From positions 1 through 35,377 of the forward strand of contig CAINMH010000040.1 in NCBI GenBank assembly GCA_903850745.1: a DNA stretch of 35,377 bases, in the 5' to 3' direction. Shown here in pieces: positions 6,780 through 14,715 of the stretch. Origin of the DNA: an uncultured bacterium. GTDB lineage: Bacteria > Actinomycetota > Actinomycetes > S36-B12. The notes below the pieces were generated by a model, which was not told the origin of the DNA, searched no databases, and saw only the letters and a program-made list of their open reading frames with translations. Made by a program: the position numbers and the translations under genes. How positions within the stretch are numbered: the stretch's first letter is position 1; each line of letters begins with the position of its first letter.

Positions 6780-7334
6780 ATGGGCGTGCGTGACGAGGTC
6801 AAAGAGGCGACGATTCGGGTCATCGCCGCTGAGGGAGTTCCGGCAGTGACGATCCGCCGAGTGGCCCGCGAAGTGGGTCGCTCGACGTCTGCGATCACGC
6901 ACTACTTCGCTGATCGCGACGAGTTACTGCGCGAGGCGGTCAGCGAAACCCTGGCCGAGAGGCAGGAGCAGATTGAGGCAATGCTATTGACGGCTGAGAA
7001 TCCCTTGGTCACTTTCCTCGAATGGTCCATCGAAGCTGACCCCCACGGCGTGTGGGGGTCCATCGTCGCGGCTTACCGAGTCGGTATCGAACGTGAGATC
7101 ACTGATCTAGCCTGGACATTCGATCAATGGTGGTGGGACCAACTAGTGCACTTGCTCGATGGGCGATGTGCAAGGGGAGTCGATCCGCAAGAGGCGGCTG
7201 CCGCGATTGGCGTGGTGGTTGAGGGGTTGATCCTGTCAGTGGAGGCGCCGAGTCAAAACACGGCTCAACGTCAGCGACTTCTCCACCTTCTCGTAGGACC
7301 GCTCCTTGCGGCGAACGAAATGGCCGTCGGTTAG
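6780..7334 (+). CDS. TetR family transcriptional regulator of the adjacent MFS operon
   Basis: The 184-residue protein has a clear TetR helix-turn-helix in its first 50 residues: R-D-E-V-K-E-A-T-I-R-V-I-A-A-E-G, V-T-I-R-R-V-A-R-E-V-G and the recognition helix S-T-S-A-I-T-H-Y-F-A-D-R-D-E-L-L. The remaining helices carry a W-x-F-D-Q-W-W-W stretch that may line the ligand pocket. An upstream in-frame start at 6693 is rejected because it would run through the opposite promoter and add residues outside the domain. ATG 6780 is six bases after TATGCT, consistent with a leaderless mRNA. It probably represses itself and the divergent exporter. Confidence 0.87.
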   Translation: MGVRDEVKEATIRVIAAEGVPAVTIRRVAREVGRSTSAITHYFADRDELLREAVSETLAERQEQIEAMLLTAENPLVTFLEWSIEADPHGVWGSIVAAYRVGIEREITDLAWTFDQWWWDQLVHLLDGRCARGVDPQEAAAAIGVVVEGLILSVEAPSQNTAQRQRLLHLLVGPLLAANEMAVG

Positions 7335-7431
7335 AAGCCAGTATCGGCGGCACTGGTAGGTGGGTTCGAACGTGGTGGTGAAGGACTTCAGGCTGCGCCT
7401 GCTCCTCCCAAATCCTGGCGACCTCACAATC

Positions 7432-7475
7432 AATTGAAAGAGGACCCCTCCCGAAGGAGGGGTCCTCTTTCAATT
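7432..7475. terminator. Perfect 20-bp bidirectional hairpin terminator
   Basis: Bases 7432-7451 and 7456-7475 are exact inverted copies around a CGAA tetraloop. Both strands end the stem with CTCTTTCAATT, a moderately T-rich exit. It lies 97 bases after the plus-strand TetR stop and 2 bases beyond the 3' end of the minus-strand tRNA gene, so it can stop transcription from both sides. The bases 7335-7431 hold no gene. Confidence 0.8.
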
Positions 7476-7477
7476 AG

Positions 7478-7551
7478 TAGCGGGGGCAGGATTTGAACCT
7501 GCGACCTCTGGGTTATGAGCCCAGCGAGCTACCGAGCTGCTCCACCCCGCG
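7478..7551 (-). tRNA. Initiator tRNA-Met (anticodon CAT)
   Basis: The 74-base minus-strand cloverleaf begins CGCGGGG, has the D-arm AGCAGCTCGGTAGCTC, anticodon arm CTGGGCTCATAACCCAG, T-arm GCAGGTTCAAATCCTGC, and closes with CCCCGC then T72 and A73. Two features mark it as the initiator: position 1 (C) and position 72 (U in the RNA) do not pair, and three consecutive G-C pairs lie beside the anticodon loop. The bases after A73 read CTA, so CCA is not encoded and must be added by the CCA-adding enzyme. A promoter lies upstream and the hairpin terminator immediately follows. Confidence 0.97.
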
Positions 7552-7573
7552 GTGGCCGTTTACGGCGAAGCCC

Positions 7574-7603
7574 ACAATACGTCATCGCGGCCCCCGGCCC
7601 CAA
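7574..7603 (-). promoter_or_regulatory. Promoter for initiator tRNA gene
   Basis: On the minus strand TTGGGG (7603-7598), 18 bases and TATTGT (7579-7574) lie 22 bases upstream of the mature tRNA 5' end. The -35 overlaps a small inverted repeat, CCCCAA-x-TTGGGG (7598-7610), directly after the MFS stop codon, which might instead be part of that gene's terminator. Confidence 0.45.
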
Positions 7604-7610
7604 GTTGGGG

Positions 7611-9221
7611 TCAGAGGTCATCTACTCCCCTCGCAGGCACGTCTACTTCAAAATAATGCCTGATTGCGATCGGGGGGCCCACGATTCCCTTCACCCGATC
7701 GGATATCTCCGTATCCTCCGGGGACTGGCGGATCTCATGTTGCTCGAGGTGATCGTGCCAGGAGTCGACTTCCCATCTCTCCACAAAAATGTTGCCCTCT
7801 TCGACGTCGTTCGTGAGCACCCAGCCGCGCCCTCCGGTGCGGCGACGTGATCGTCGCAACTCCCGCATTGCACCGAGGAACTCTTCGCGTACTTCGTCGG
7901 AAACTTGCCACACCACCGTGACGTGCGCACGTCGTTCGAGATGGGCATCCGGTATGTCGATTTCACCGATCGGCCAACCTGTCGCTTCACCGATAACGGT
8001 CACTTCAGGCAGTCGTCCAAGCAGCCCCACGAGCCAGATCGGCAAAATACACAAGCCGGCCACAAGTAACGCGACCGTGAGACTAAAACGGTCAGCGACC
8101 ACTCCCCACAACACCGCGCCGGCAGCCATGCCTCCTTGCGATGCCATGAAGTAGTAGGCCAGCCCGCGCGCACGCACCCATCCAGGCAACAACATTTGGC
8201 TTTGCGCCAACAAGACTGCGCCCACGGCAGTCCAGGCTGCACCCGTGATTGGCAGGATCAGATACAGAACTACCGGATGGTGGATGAAACCGATCGCGAT
8301 CAGACAGACCGCGAACACAGGCATGATGAGCATGACGTACTGATTGCCGGGCACGCGCCTGCGCACGGGTGCAAGCACGATTGTGCCCACGACCGCGCCA
8401 CCACCCAGCGCAGCCATTACCCAGCCATACTCACCTGCACCGAGACCAAGTTCGCGGAGTGCTACCACCGGCAGCAGCGCAAAGAGCGCACCGCCACAAC
8501 CAAACCAGGCAGCCGTGACAAAGACTGTTGTTCGGAAGGCTCGCGCATTGGCGACGTGACGAAAGCCCGTGCGCAAGGCTGGGATGAAGCGGCGCGAAGC
8601 CGATAGTTGGCTGGGAACATGCGAGACCATTGCGCTGATCGCGAATGCGAGGAACCCAAGAGTGCTCAATCCAAATGCCAACGTTGGACTCAGTAAAGCA
8701 ATCGCAAAGCCGCCAAGAGCTGGCCCCACAACGCGGGCCGCGTTGAATGTGATGCTGGAAAGCATGCCGGCAGATGGCAAGTACTGCGGCGCGACAATAT
8801 CGGGTACTGCAGCGGCAAATGACGGCGCATTAACCGCCCAGGCCAAGCCGAGCAGAGCTGTCAGAACAAGCAACAAACCGGCGCTTAGTTGATCTGCTGC
8901 GCAGGTCACGGTGAGGGCAATTCCGACACACACCGCACCGATGTTGGTCACGATTAAGACAGTCCGACGCGAAACCAAATCGGCTAGTACGCCCGACGGA
9001 ATCGTGAAGATCAAAAAAGGCAGAGTGACCGCAGATTGCAGCAATGCGATTGTGAGAGTGGATTCGCCACGGCGCACTAAGAGCACCTGCGCCGCTATGG
9101 TCATCACCCAGATAGCCGTCTGAGAAGCGAATTGGCCAACCATCAGATTGCGATAGGCCCGCGAGACGCGCAGCGGTGATAGCAACCGACCTGGCTCCGG
9201 GGCCGGGCGCAAAGTCGTCAC
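7611..9221 (-). CDS. MFS exporter (EntS-like, MFS_3) with C-terminal ferredoxin-like domain
   Basis: The 536-residue protein has an N-terminal 12-helix transporter (about residues 20-410) with motif A-like G-V-L-A-D-L-V-S-R-R after helix two. A soluble tail follows: T-V-V-W-Q-V-S-D-E-V-R-E-E-F-L-G-A-M-R-E-L-R-R, then F-V-E-R-W-E-V-D-S-W-H-D-H-L-E-Q-H. Such antibiotic-monooxygenase-like tails are common in MFS_3 proteins (PF05977). Substrate unknown. The longest frame starts at GTG 9219-9221, but GGGAGG directly abuts that codon; a TTG three codons later has better ribosome spacing. It lies 57 bases downstream of truA on the same strand and may be a separate unit. Confidence 0.83.
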   Translation of the reverse strand: MTTLRPAPEPGRLLSPLRVSRAYRNLMVGQFASQTAIWVMTIAAQVLLVRRGESTLTIALLQSAVTLPFLIFTIPSGVLADLVSRRTVLIVTNIGAVCVGIALTVTCAADQLSAGLLLVLTALLGLAWAVNAPSFAAAVPDIVAPQYLPSAGMLSSITFNAARVVGPALGGFAIALLSPTLAFGLSTLGFLAFAISAMVSHVPSQLSASRRFIPALRTGFRHVANARAFRTTVFVTAAWFGCGGALFALLPVVALRELGLGAGEYGWVMAALGGGAVVGTIVLAPVRRRVPGNQYVMLIMPVFAVCLIAIGFIHHPVVLYLILPITGAAWTAVGAVLLAQSQMLLPGWVRARGLAYYFMASQGGMAAGAVLWGVVADRFSLTVALLVAGLCILPIWLVGLLGRLPEVTVIGEATGWPIGEIDIPDAHLERRAHVTVVWQVSDEVREEFLGAMRELRRSRRRTGGRGWVLTNDVEEGNIFVERWEVDSWHDHLEQHEIRQSPEDTEISDRVKGIVGPPIAIRHYFEVDVPARGVDDL

Positions 9222-9278
9222 CCTCCCATCTCACCACGCACAGGCGTACGGCTGCGAGTGCCGCCACACCAGATCTAG

Positions 9279-10130
9279 TCAGAGTTGACGAATCGCGCGT
9301 GTGATTGCCTGCCGCGCCAAGAATTGGTCTGCTGGTGGATAGACAACCTCCTCCAGTACGAGCCCTTGCGCAGGAGCAACATTCGCTGCGTTATGTCGCT
9401 CACCTGCATGAAGGACCTCGCCCATCCACTCCGGCTCACGACGGCCATCACCCACAGGAAGAAAGCCACCCACGAGTGAGCGAACCATGGAGTGGCAGAA
9501 CGCGTCAGCGGTAATCGACAACGTCACGATTTCGCCGTCACGAGTCCAGTTCGCATCGAGCAGAGTGCGGATACTGGTGCGACCATCAGCTTGCTTACAA
9601 AACGCCGCAAAATCATGCAACCCAAGAAGTTGCGGCACCGCAGCGTTCATACGATCAACATCAAGGGTGTTGGGGTGACGCACTGCCCACATGCGCGCTA
9701 ACGGATCTGGCCCATTGGTGGAATCACAGAGGGTGTAGGAGTAACGGCGGCTTAACGCAGAGTATCGAGCATCAAAACCTGGTTCGGCCTCGCGCACAGC
9801 CGTCACACGAATGTCCGGCGGGAGCGTCCCCCGCAAACGAAACGGGACTTTCCTCGCGACTGCATGCCACTTATCAAAGGGCACATCGACATGTGCAACT
9901 TGACCACGGGCATGAACGCCAGCATCAGTACGCCCCGCGCACGTGGCATAAAGGTGCCCGTCTACATGCAGGATCGCCGCAAGCGCGGTCGAGAGCTCGG
10001 TTTGCACCGTGCGCTCACCGGGCTGTCGAGCCCAACCAGCAAACTCGGTCCCGTCATACCCAATATCGAGCCGAAGCCGGAGATCAGGCACCGCAGGATC
10101 AGGCCTTCTCGTCGTCCTTTGAGTCGCCAT
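9279..10130 (-). CDS. truA: tRNA pseudouridine synthase A
   Basis: TruA isomerises uridines 38-40 in the anticodon arm of tRNAs. The 283-residue protein shows [13 protein letters not shown] at the start of the fold and the catalytic motif [10 protein letters not shown], whose Asp is the nucleophile. The partner motif R-Y-S-Y-T-L-C follows, and [13 protein letters not shown] near the C-terminus is typical. The ATG at 10130 overlaps the rplQ coding end by 32 bases; an in-frame GTG at 10091, just after the rplQ stop, is a credible alternative. Its place after rplQ is the usual end of the alpha operon in actinobacteria. Confidence 0.95.
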   Translation of the reverse strand: MATQRTTRRPDPAVPDLRLRLDIGYDGTEFAGWARQPGERTVQTELSTALAAILHVDGHLYATCAGRTDAGVHARGQVAHVDVPFDKWHAVARKVPFRLRGTLPPDIRVTAVREAEPGFDARYSALSRRYSYTLCDSTNGPDPLARMWAVRHPNTLDVDRMNAAVPQLLGLHDFAAFCKQADGRTSIRTLLDANWTRDGEIVTLSITADAFCHSMVRSLVGGFLPVGDGRREPEWMGEVLHAGERHNAANVAPAQGLVLEEVVYPPADQFLARQAITRAIRQL

Positions 10131-10725
10131 CAGCCTCAGCCTCAGCTGCGGCCTCAGCCTCGACTGGGCTCACTGCTTCGCCAGTCTCGTCGTCGACAAC
10201 CTCGACACCGACCGAATCAGAATCCACGGCCATAGCGGCTGCGATCTCCTCGGCGGTGACGTGCGCCTCCTCGACTACGGGAGTCTCAACGGGAGCAGCA
10301 GCCTTGGCAGCTGACTCCTTCACCGCACGCTTGGTCGCGCCGGTTGCCTCAGCGACAACCTGCTCAGCCAGAGCCTCGACGAGTTCGATGACCACCATGG
10401 GGGCGTTGTCGCCCTTGCGAGGACCGATCTTGGTGATGCGCGTGTAGCCACCCTGACGAGTCGCGTAACGCGGACCAATCTCGGTGAAGAGGGTGTGAAT
10501 GACACCCTTGTCACGTACGACAGTCAGCGCACGACGACGAGCGTGCAGATCACCGCGCTTGGCGAATGTGATCAACCGCTCCGCGAGGGGACGCAGGCGC
10601 TTGGCCTTGGCCTCGGTCGTGGTGATGCGGCCGTGCTCGAAAAGAGCAGTCGCGAGGTTGGCCAGCATGAGTCGCTCATGTGCTGGCCCGCCACCGAGAC
10701 GGGGACCCTTAGTAGGCGTAGGCAT
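10099..10725 (-). CDS. rplQ: 50S ribosomal protein L17
   Basis: Residues 1-120 are the conserved bL17 domain ([18 protein letters not shown], then [19 protein letters not shown]). L17 binds near the peptide exit tunnel. A tail of about 85 residues, rich in Ala, Glu and Asp, extends the protein to 208 residues; acidic or Ala-rich tails are known on L17 in actinobacteria, but this one is long and probably disordered. The gene lies 25 bases after rpoA and overlaps truA. Confidence 0.96.
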   Translation of the reverse strand: MPTPTKGPRLGGGPAHERLMLANLATALFEHGRITTTEAKAKRLRPLAERLITFAKRGDLHARRRALTVVRDKGVIHTLFTEIGPRYATRQGGYTRITKIGPRKGDNAPMVVIELVEALAEQVVAEATGATKRAVKESAAKAAAPVETPVVEEAHVTAEEIAAAMAVDSDSVGVEVVDDETGEAVSPVEAEAAAEAEADGDSKDDEKA

Positions 10726-10750
10726 GTCCTTCTCCTTGCTTCCTTATGTC

Positions 10751-11776
10751 CTAGAGCCGCTCGTCCTCGGCAAGGCCGAGATCGTCGTCTTCGTCTTCGT
10801 CATCAACCAAGTACACGGCAGCGCCGGGGTCGAATCCAGGCGGGCTGTCCTTGAGTGCAAGACCCAAGCTCACGAGCTTGACCTTGACCTCATCGATGGA
10901 CTTCGCACCAAAATTGCGGATGTCAAGCAGGTCGGCCTCACTGCGGCTAATGAGCTCGCCCACAGTGTGCACGCCTTCGCGCTTGAGACAGTTGTATGAA
11001 CGCACCGTGAGGTCAAGTTGCTCGATCGGCGTGGTCAACTGCTCGGCCACGAAAGCATCCGTCGGCGATGGGCCGATGTCGATGCCCTCTGCCTCAAGGT
11101 TGAGTTCGCGCGCAAGTCCGAAGAGCTCGACCAACGTGCGGCCAGCCGATGCGACAGCGTCGCGAGGAAGCATGCAGGGCTTGGTCTCCACGTCAAGGAC
11201 GAGGCGATCGAAGTCGGTGCGCTGCTCCACACGAGTTGCCTCAACGCGGTAGGTGACCTTCATGACCGGCGAATAGATCGAGTCAACCGGGATGCGGCCG
11301 ATCTCCTGGCCAGGCTGCTTGTTGAGAGTCGCCGAAACGTAGCCACGGCCACGCTCAACCACGAACTCAATGTCAACCTTGCCCTCGCCGTTAAGAGTGG
11401 CGATATGGAGATTGGGGTTGTGCACCTCAACGCCGGCGGGCGGTGCAATGTCACCAGCAGTGACGGCGCCAGCACCCTGCTTGCGCAGGTACATGACTAC
11501 CGGCTCGTCGAACTCCGAGGAGACGACGATCTGCTTGATGTTGAGAATGATCTCAGTGACGTCTTCCTTGACTCCAGGAATCGTCGTGAACTCATGCAGA
11601 GCGCCATCGATGCGGATGCTGGTAATTGCAGCTCCGGGGATCGACGAGAGAAGCGTACGGCGCATGGAGTTGCCAAGCGTGTAGCCGAACCCCGGCTCGA
11701 GTGGCTCGAGAACAAACCGCGAACGAGTCTCGCTGATTGGTTCTTCGGTGAAGGTGGGTCGCTGTGAAATAAGCAC
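10751..11776 (-). CDS. rpoA: RNA polymerase alpha subunit
   Basis: The 341-residue protein has the N-terminal assembly domain ([25 protein letters not shown]), which dimerises and nucleates beta and beta-prime assembly. After a linker the C-terminal domain follows ([33 protein letters not shown]), which contacts upstream DNA and activators. The tail is strongly acidic (D-D-E-D-E-D-D-D). The start is GTG (11774-11776) followed by L-I-S-Q-R-P-T-F, the usual actinobacterial beginning. It is preceded by rpsD after 47 bases. Confidence 0.98.
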   Translation of the reverse strand: MLISQRPTFTEEPISETRSRFVLEPLEPGFGYTLGNSMRRTLLSSIPGAAITSIRIDGALHEFTTIPGVKEDVTEIILNIKQIVVSSEFDEPVVMYLRKQGAGAVTAGDIAPPAGVEVHNPNLHIATLNGEGKVDIEFVVERGRGYVSATLNKQPGQEIGRIPVDSIYSPVMKVTYRVEATRVEQRTDFDRLVLDVETKPCMLPRDAVASAGRTLVELFGLARELNLEAEGIDIGPSPTDAFVAEQLTTPIEQLDLTVRSYNCLKREGVHTVGELISRSEADLLDIRNFGAKSIDEVKVKLVSLGLALKDSPPGFDPGAAVYLVDDEDEDDDLGLAEDERL

Positions 11777-11823
11777 GTGTCTTCTTCCTTCCCTTGACGC
11801 CCGCTATTTGACGTCGGTTCGGA

Positions 11824-12450
11824 CTACTTGGAGTAAAGCTCGACGATCAACTGCTCCTGGACCTGCGTGTCAATGACCGCACGGGCCGGAAGCGAGTGCA
11901 CGAGGATCCGCATCTTGGACGGGATGACCTCGAGCCACGCTGGCACGGGACGCTCGCCAATCTCGGCGTGCGCAACGACAAAGGGCGTCATTTCGCGTGA
12001 TCCGCCACGAACCTCAACGATGTCGCTGGGCTGTACGCGGTACGAAGGAATGTCGACCTTCACGCCGTTAACGACGAAGTGTCCGTGTCGAACCAGCTGA
12101 CGCGCCATGTCACGCGACTTGGCTAGGCCAGCGCGGAAAACGACGTTGTCTAGACGGCTCTCGAGAATGCGCAGCAGGTTCTCACCCGTCTTGCCCTGAC
12201 GACGATGGGCTTCTTGGTAGTAACCACGGAACTGCTTCTCGAGCACACCGTAGATGCGAGCTGCCTTCTGCTTCTCGCGAAGCTGCATGAGGTACTCGCT
12301 GTCCTTCGAACGACCGCGACCATGCTGGCCGGGAGGGTAAGGACGCTTCTCGAACGGGCACTTGGCGGATTCGCACTTCGAACCCTTAAGGAAAAGCTTT
12401 GTCTTTTCGCGACGGCAGCGTTTGCAGTCTGCTCCGGTATAGCGGGCCAT
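11824..12450 (-). CDS. rpsD: 30S ribosomal protein S4 (zinc-binding form)
   Basis: uS4 nucleates 30S assembly on 16S rRNA and in some bacteria represses its own operon. The 208-residue protein begins [12 protein letters not shown] and has four cysteines at 9, 12, 26 and 31, the zinc-binding version. The S4 RNA-binding domain follows ([23 protein letters not shown]). It lies in the rpsM-rpsK-rpsD-rpoA-rplQ alpha operon. It is a candidate ligand for the pseudoknot-like leader before rpsM. Confidence 0.98.
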   Translation of the reverse strand: MARYTGADCKRCRREKTKLFLKGSKCESAKCPFEKRPYPPGQHGRGRSKDSEYLMQLREKQKAARIYGVLEKQFRGYYQEAHRRQGKTGENLLRILESRLDNVVFRAGLAKSRDMARQLVRHGHFVVNGVKVDIPSYRVQPSDIVEVRGGSREMTPFVVAHAEIGERPVPAWLEVIPSKMRILVHSLPARAVIDTQVQEQLIVELYSK

Positions 12451-12470
12451 GTTGTTTTATCTCCTCGTTC

Positions 12471-12878
12471 TCAAACGCGACGGCGCTTGGACGGCCGACA
12501 ACCGTTGTGGGGGACGGGGGTCACATCTTGAATTGAACCGACCTCAAGGCCAGTCGCCTGCAGGGAGCGGATGGCTGTCTCGCGGCCCGAACCGGGTCCC
12601 TTAACGAAAACCTCCACCTTGCGCATGCCGTGCTCCATCGCGCGACGAGCAGCGGCCTCAGCGGCGAGCTGCGCAGCGAACGGTGTCGACTTGCGGCTGC
12701 CCTTGAAGCCCACCTGTCCGGCGCTCGACCAAGCAACGACTGCTCCGGTCGGATCGGTGATGGACACGATGGTGTTGTTGAACGTGCTCTTGATGTGCGC
12801 GTGGCCGTGGGCCACGTTCTTCTTCTCTTTGCGGCGCACCTTCTTGGCGCCAGCAGCCTTGCCAGACTTGGGGGGCAT
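12471..12878 (-). CDS. rpsK: 30S ribosomal protein S11
   Basis: uS11 sits on the platform of the small subunit near the mRNA exit. The 135-residue protein has a basic N-terminus ([11 protein letters not shown]) followed by [32 protein letters not shown] and the C-terminal [17 protein letters not shown]. Length is normal. It is 45 bases after rpsM and 20 before rpsD. Confidence 0.98.
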   Translation of the reverse strand: MPPKSGKAAGAKKVRRKEKKNVAHGHAHIKSTFNNTIVSITDPTGAVVAWSSAGQVGFKGSRKSTPFAAQLAAEAAARRAMEHGMRKVEVFVKGPGSGRETAIRSLQATGLEVGSIQDVTPVPHNGCRPSKRRRV

Positions 12879-12923
12879 ACGGGTTCTTCCTGTCGAGGGT
12901 CAGATGGGGACGGGCCGCTTCTG

Positions 12924-13301
12924 CTACTTGCTGACCTTTTTCTTTCCAGCCACCGTCTTGCGCGGACCCTTGCGGGTGCGGGCATTGGTGTGTGTGCGCT
13001 GGCCACGGACCGGCAGTCCGCGGCGATGCCGGATGCCCTGGTAGCAGCCGATCTCCACCTTGCGGCGAATGTCAGCAGCAACTTCACGACGAAGGTCACC
13101 CTCAACCCGCAGGTTTACGTCGATCCAGTCACGAATAGAAATGACCTGCTCTTCAGAGAGGTCCTTCACTCGCGTGTTGGGATCGATGCCAGTTGCCTGC
13201 AGAGCCTCCTTGGATCGGGAACGCCCGACTCCAAAGATGTAGGTGAGCGCGATCTCCACTCGCTTATCGCGAGGAAGGTCGACGCCAACGATGCGTGCCA
13301 T
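12924..13301 (-). CDS. rpsM: 30S ribosomal protein S13
   Basis: uS13 lies in the head of the 30S subunit and contacts L5 and P-site tRNA. The protein is 125 residues from [10 protein letters not shown]. It has the helix-two-turn-helix body ([13 protein letters not shown]) and the basic tail [17 protein letters not shown]. The longer in-frame upstream extension is rejected because it lacks homology and would cover the structured leader. The start has GAAAAGAG upstream. It is the first gene of the alpha group and is separated from rpmJ by 182 structured bases. Confidence 0.97.
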   Translation of the reverse strand: MARIVGVDLPRDKRVEIALTYIFGVGRSRSKEALQATGIDPNTRVKDLSEEQVISIRDWIDVNLRVEGDLRREVAADIRRKVEIGCYQGIRHRRGLPVRGQRTHTNARTRKGPRKTVAGKKKVSK

Positions 13302-13483
13302 GGGCGTAACTCTTTTCTGTGTCGTATGAAGATGTCTGGTGCGGCACCATTCCTGTCCGCCCGGACAGGCCTCGGCATCTTCTCCGAGGGTGGCGTCCCG
13401 CAATCAAGCACGTGTCGATGCGGGGGTCGGGTACCGCTTGGTTCAGGTGAGCAACAGGTTTTCTCCCTGTGTCACCGGAGGGA
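13302..13483 (-). promoter_or_regulatory. Structured rpsM leader with candidate pseudoknot (possible r-protein autoregulatory RNA)
   Basis: On the minus-strand RNA three elements follow the rpmJ stop. Hairpin I pairs 13472-13476 with 13446-13450 and 13466-13470 with 13454-13458. Hairpin II pairs 13419-13424 with 13397-13402. The third element starts with stem CCUCGG/CCGAGG (13389-13384 with 13375-13370), closed by the eight-base loop AGAAGAUG. Seven loop bases, GAAGAUG (13382-13376), are perfectly complementary to CAUCUUC (13334-13328). This would form a pseudoknot enclosing two further hairpins, an 8-bp stem (13369-13362 with 13359-13352) and GGUG/CACC (13348-13338). The start codon follows 27 bases later. 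No T-run is seen, so it is not a simple terminator. It recalls the nested S4-binding pseudoknot of the E. coli alpha operon in position and kind; the pairing is seen, the ligand is inferred. Confidence 0.6.
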
Positions 13484-13597
13484 CTAGCCCTGACGCTGCT
13501 TGTGACGCACGTTTTCGCAGATCACCATGACAACACCGTGTCGACGGATCACCTTGCACTTGTCGCACATTTTCTTGACGCTGGGCTTGACCTTCAT
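13484..13597 (-). CDS. rpmJ: 50S ribosomal protein L36 (zinc-ribbon form)
   Basis: This very small gene encodes 37 residues beginning [21 protein letters not shown] and ending [13 protein letters not shown]. The C-x2-C, C-x(n)-H pattern is the zinc-binding C+ form of bL36, which binds 23S rRNA near the GTPase-associated region. ATG at 13595-13597 is 14 bases after the infA stop, matching the universal infA-rpmJ-rpsM order. Its full length and all four ligands are intact. Confidence 0.97.
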   Translation of the reverse strand: MKVKPSVKKMCDKCKVIRRHGVVMVICENVRHKQRQG

Positions 13598-13611
13598 TTA
13601 TTTCTCCCGCC

Positions 13612-13833
13612 TTATTTGTACCGGTAGACGATCCGACCCCGAGTGAGGTCGTAGGGCGAGAGCTCCACGACTACCCGGTCATCAGGGAGGATGCGGATGT
13701 AGTGCATACGCATCTTGCCGCTGATGTGAGCGAGAACTTTGTGGCCGTTATCGAGTTCTACTCGGAACATTGCGTTCGGTAGAGACTCGACGATGGTGCC
13801 TTCAAGCTCAATGGCGCCATCTTTCTTGGCCAT
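13612..13833 (-). CDS. infA: Translation initiation factor IF-1
   Basis: IF-1 occupies the ribosomal A site during initiation and modulates IF-2 and IF-3. The 73-residue OB-fold protein reads [35 protein letters not shown] and ends R-G-R-I-V-Y-R-Y-K, the standard actinobacterial length. An in-frame ATG five codons upstream (13848) would add M-T-S-E-V. I prefer 13833 because IF-1 normally begins M-A-K-K-D, although the GAGG before it is only two bases away. A promoter-like element lies in the 114 bases after map. Confidence 0.95.
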   Translation of the reverse strand: MAKKDGAIELEGTIVESLPNAMFRVELDNGHKVLAHISGKMRMHYIRILPDDRVVVELSPYDLTRGRIVYRYK

Positions 13834-13876
13834 AACCTCACTCGTCATCTCGTACTGGGATTTCGGATTTGTTCTT

Positions 13877-13902
13877 GGCCCGAGGGCCGACGCAGCAGTC
13901 TA
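13877..13902 (-). promoter_or_regulatory. Probable infA promoter and short 5' UTR hairpin
   Basis: In the 114-base map-infA gap the minus strand carries TAGACT (13902-13897), a good actinobacterial -10, about 64 bases before the infA ATG; only a weak -35 (TTCGTC, 18 bases upstream) is visible. Just downstream, GGCCC-GA-GGGCC (13877-13888) could form a small hairpin in the untranslated leader. Confidence 0.4.
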
Positions 13903-13947
13903 CGCTGTGCTGCCCCGAAGGACGAAATCGGGTCCAATACCCCCCGA

Positions 13948-14715
13948 TCACAGTGCGGTCAAGACCACCGGACCGTCGGCTGTGATGGCCACGGAATGCT
14001 CCCAGTGGGCCGCCGGGCGGCCATCTGCCGTGACCACAGTCCAATCGTCAGCCAGGACTTTGGTGTCAGCTGCCCCAAGAGTCACCATGGGCTCGATCGC
14101 TAGGGCCATGCCCTCCCGGATCTGGGGACCTTCTCCCCGGCGCCCGTAATTGGGCACAGACGGGCTCATATGCATAGCCGTGCCAATGCCGTGGCCCACG
14201 TAGTCCTCCACGATGCCGTAAGGCCCCTGTGAGCGGACGTACTGCTCGACCGCATAGCCGATGTCACCAATGTGTCCGCCAGCGACTGCAGCCGCTATGC
14301 CGACCACGAGAGACTGCTCGGTGACACGCGACAACTCCAGCAGTTCCGGAGCCACCGATCCGACTGGCACTGATAGCGCCGCATCGCCATGCCACCCGTC
14401 GACGATCGCCCCACAATCGATGGACACCAGATCTCCTTCGGAGAGAACCCGTGCGCCTGGGATGCCATGCACAACTTCATCGTTCACGGATACGCAGATA
14501 TGCGCCGGAAACCCGTGGTAACCAAGGAAACTCGGTAGCGCACCTTCGGAGCGAATCGACTCCGCAGCGACTTCGTCGAGTTCGGCTGTGGTGATGCCGG
14601 CACGAACTTCGGAAGCAACCAATGCGAGTGTCCGAGCTACAACAAGACCTGCCTGACGCATCACTGCCAATTGCGCCGGGGTCTTGATCTCAATGCGCTC
14701 CCGTTTGCGGAACAT
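13948..14715 (-). CDS. map: Methionine aminopeptidase, type I
   Basis: The enzyme removes the initiator Met from nascent proteins. All five metal ligands of the pita-bread fold are visible: Asp in S-I-D-C-G-A, Asp in W-H-G-D-A-A, His in G-H-G-I-G, Glu in A-I-E-P-M and Glu in H-W-E-H-S. The substrate His is in the H-I-C-V-S-V-N segment. At 255 residues it is the short type without an N-terminal SH3-binding extension. It overlaps adk by one base (TGATG), the common actinobacterial secY-adk-map arrangement. Confidence 0.97.
   Translation of the reverse strand: MFRKRERIEIKTPAQLAVMRQAGLVVARTLALVASEVRAGITTAELDEVAAESIRSEGALPSFLGYHGFPAHICVSVNDEVVHGIPGARVLSEGDLVSIDCGAIVDGWHGDAALSVPVGSVAPELLELSRVTEQSLVVGIAAAVAGGHIGDIGYAVEQYVRSQGPYGIVEDYVGHGIGTAMHMSPSVPNYGRRGEGPQIREGMALAIEPMVTLGAADTKVLADDWTVVTADGRPAAHWEHSVAITADGPVVLTAL

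Noticed and set aside
11018-11767. A 249-codon plus-strand open frame opposite rpoA
   Set aside because: Mirror frame of rpoA with no domain and no promoter or ribosome site of its own.
13302-13403. N-terminal extension of S13
   Set aside because: Not homologous to S13 and would overlap the base-paired leader; the conserved start M-A-R-I-V-G-V is at 13301.
12630-13487. A 285-codon plus-strand open frame across rpsK, rpsM and the rpmJ gap
   Set aside because: It lies antisense to highly conserved ribosomal genes, the residues show no domain, and it follows from codon bias in GC-rich genes.
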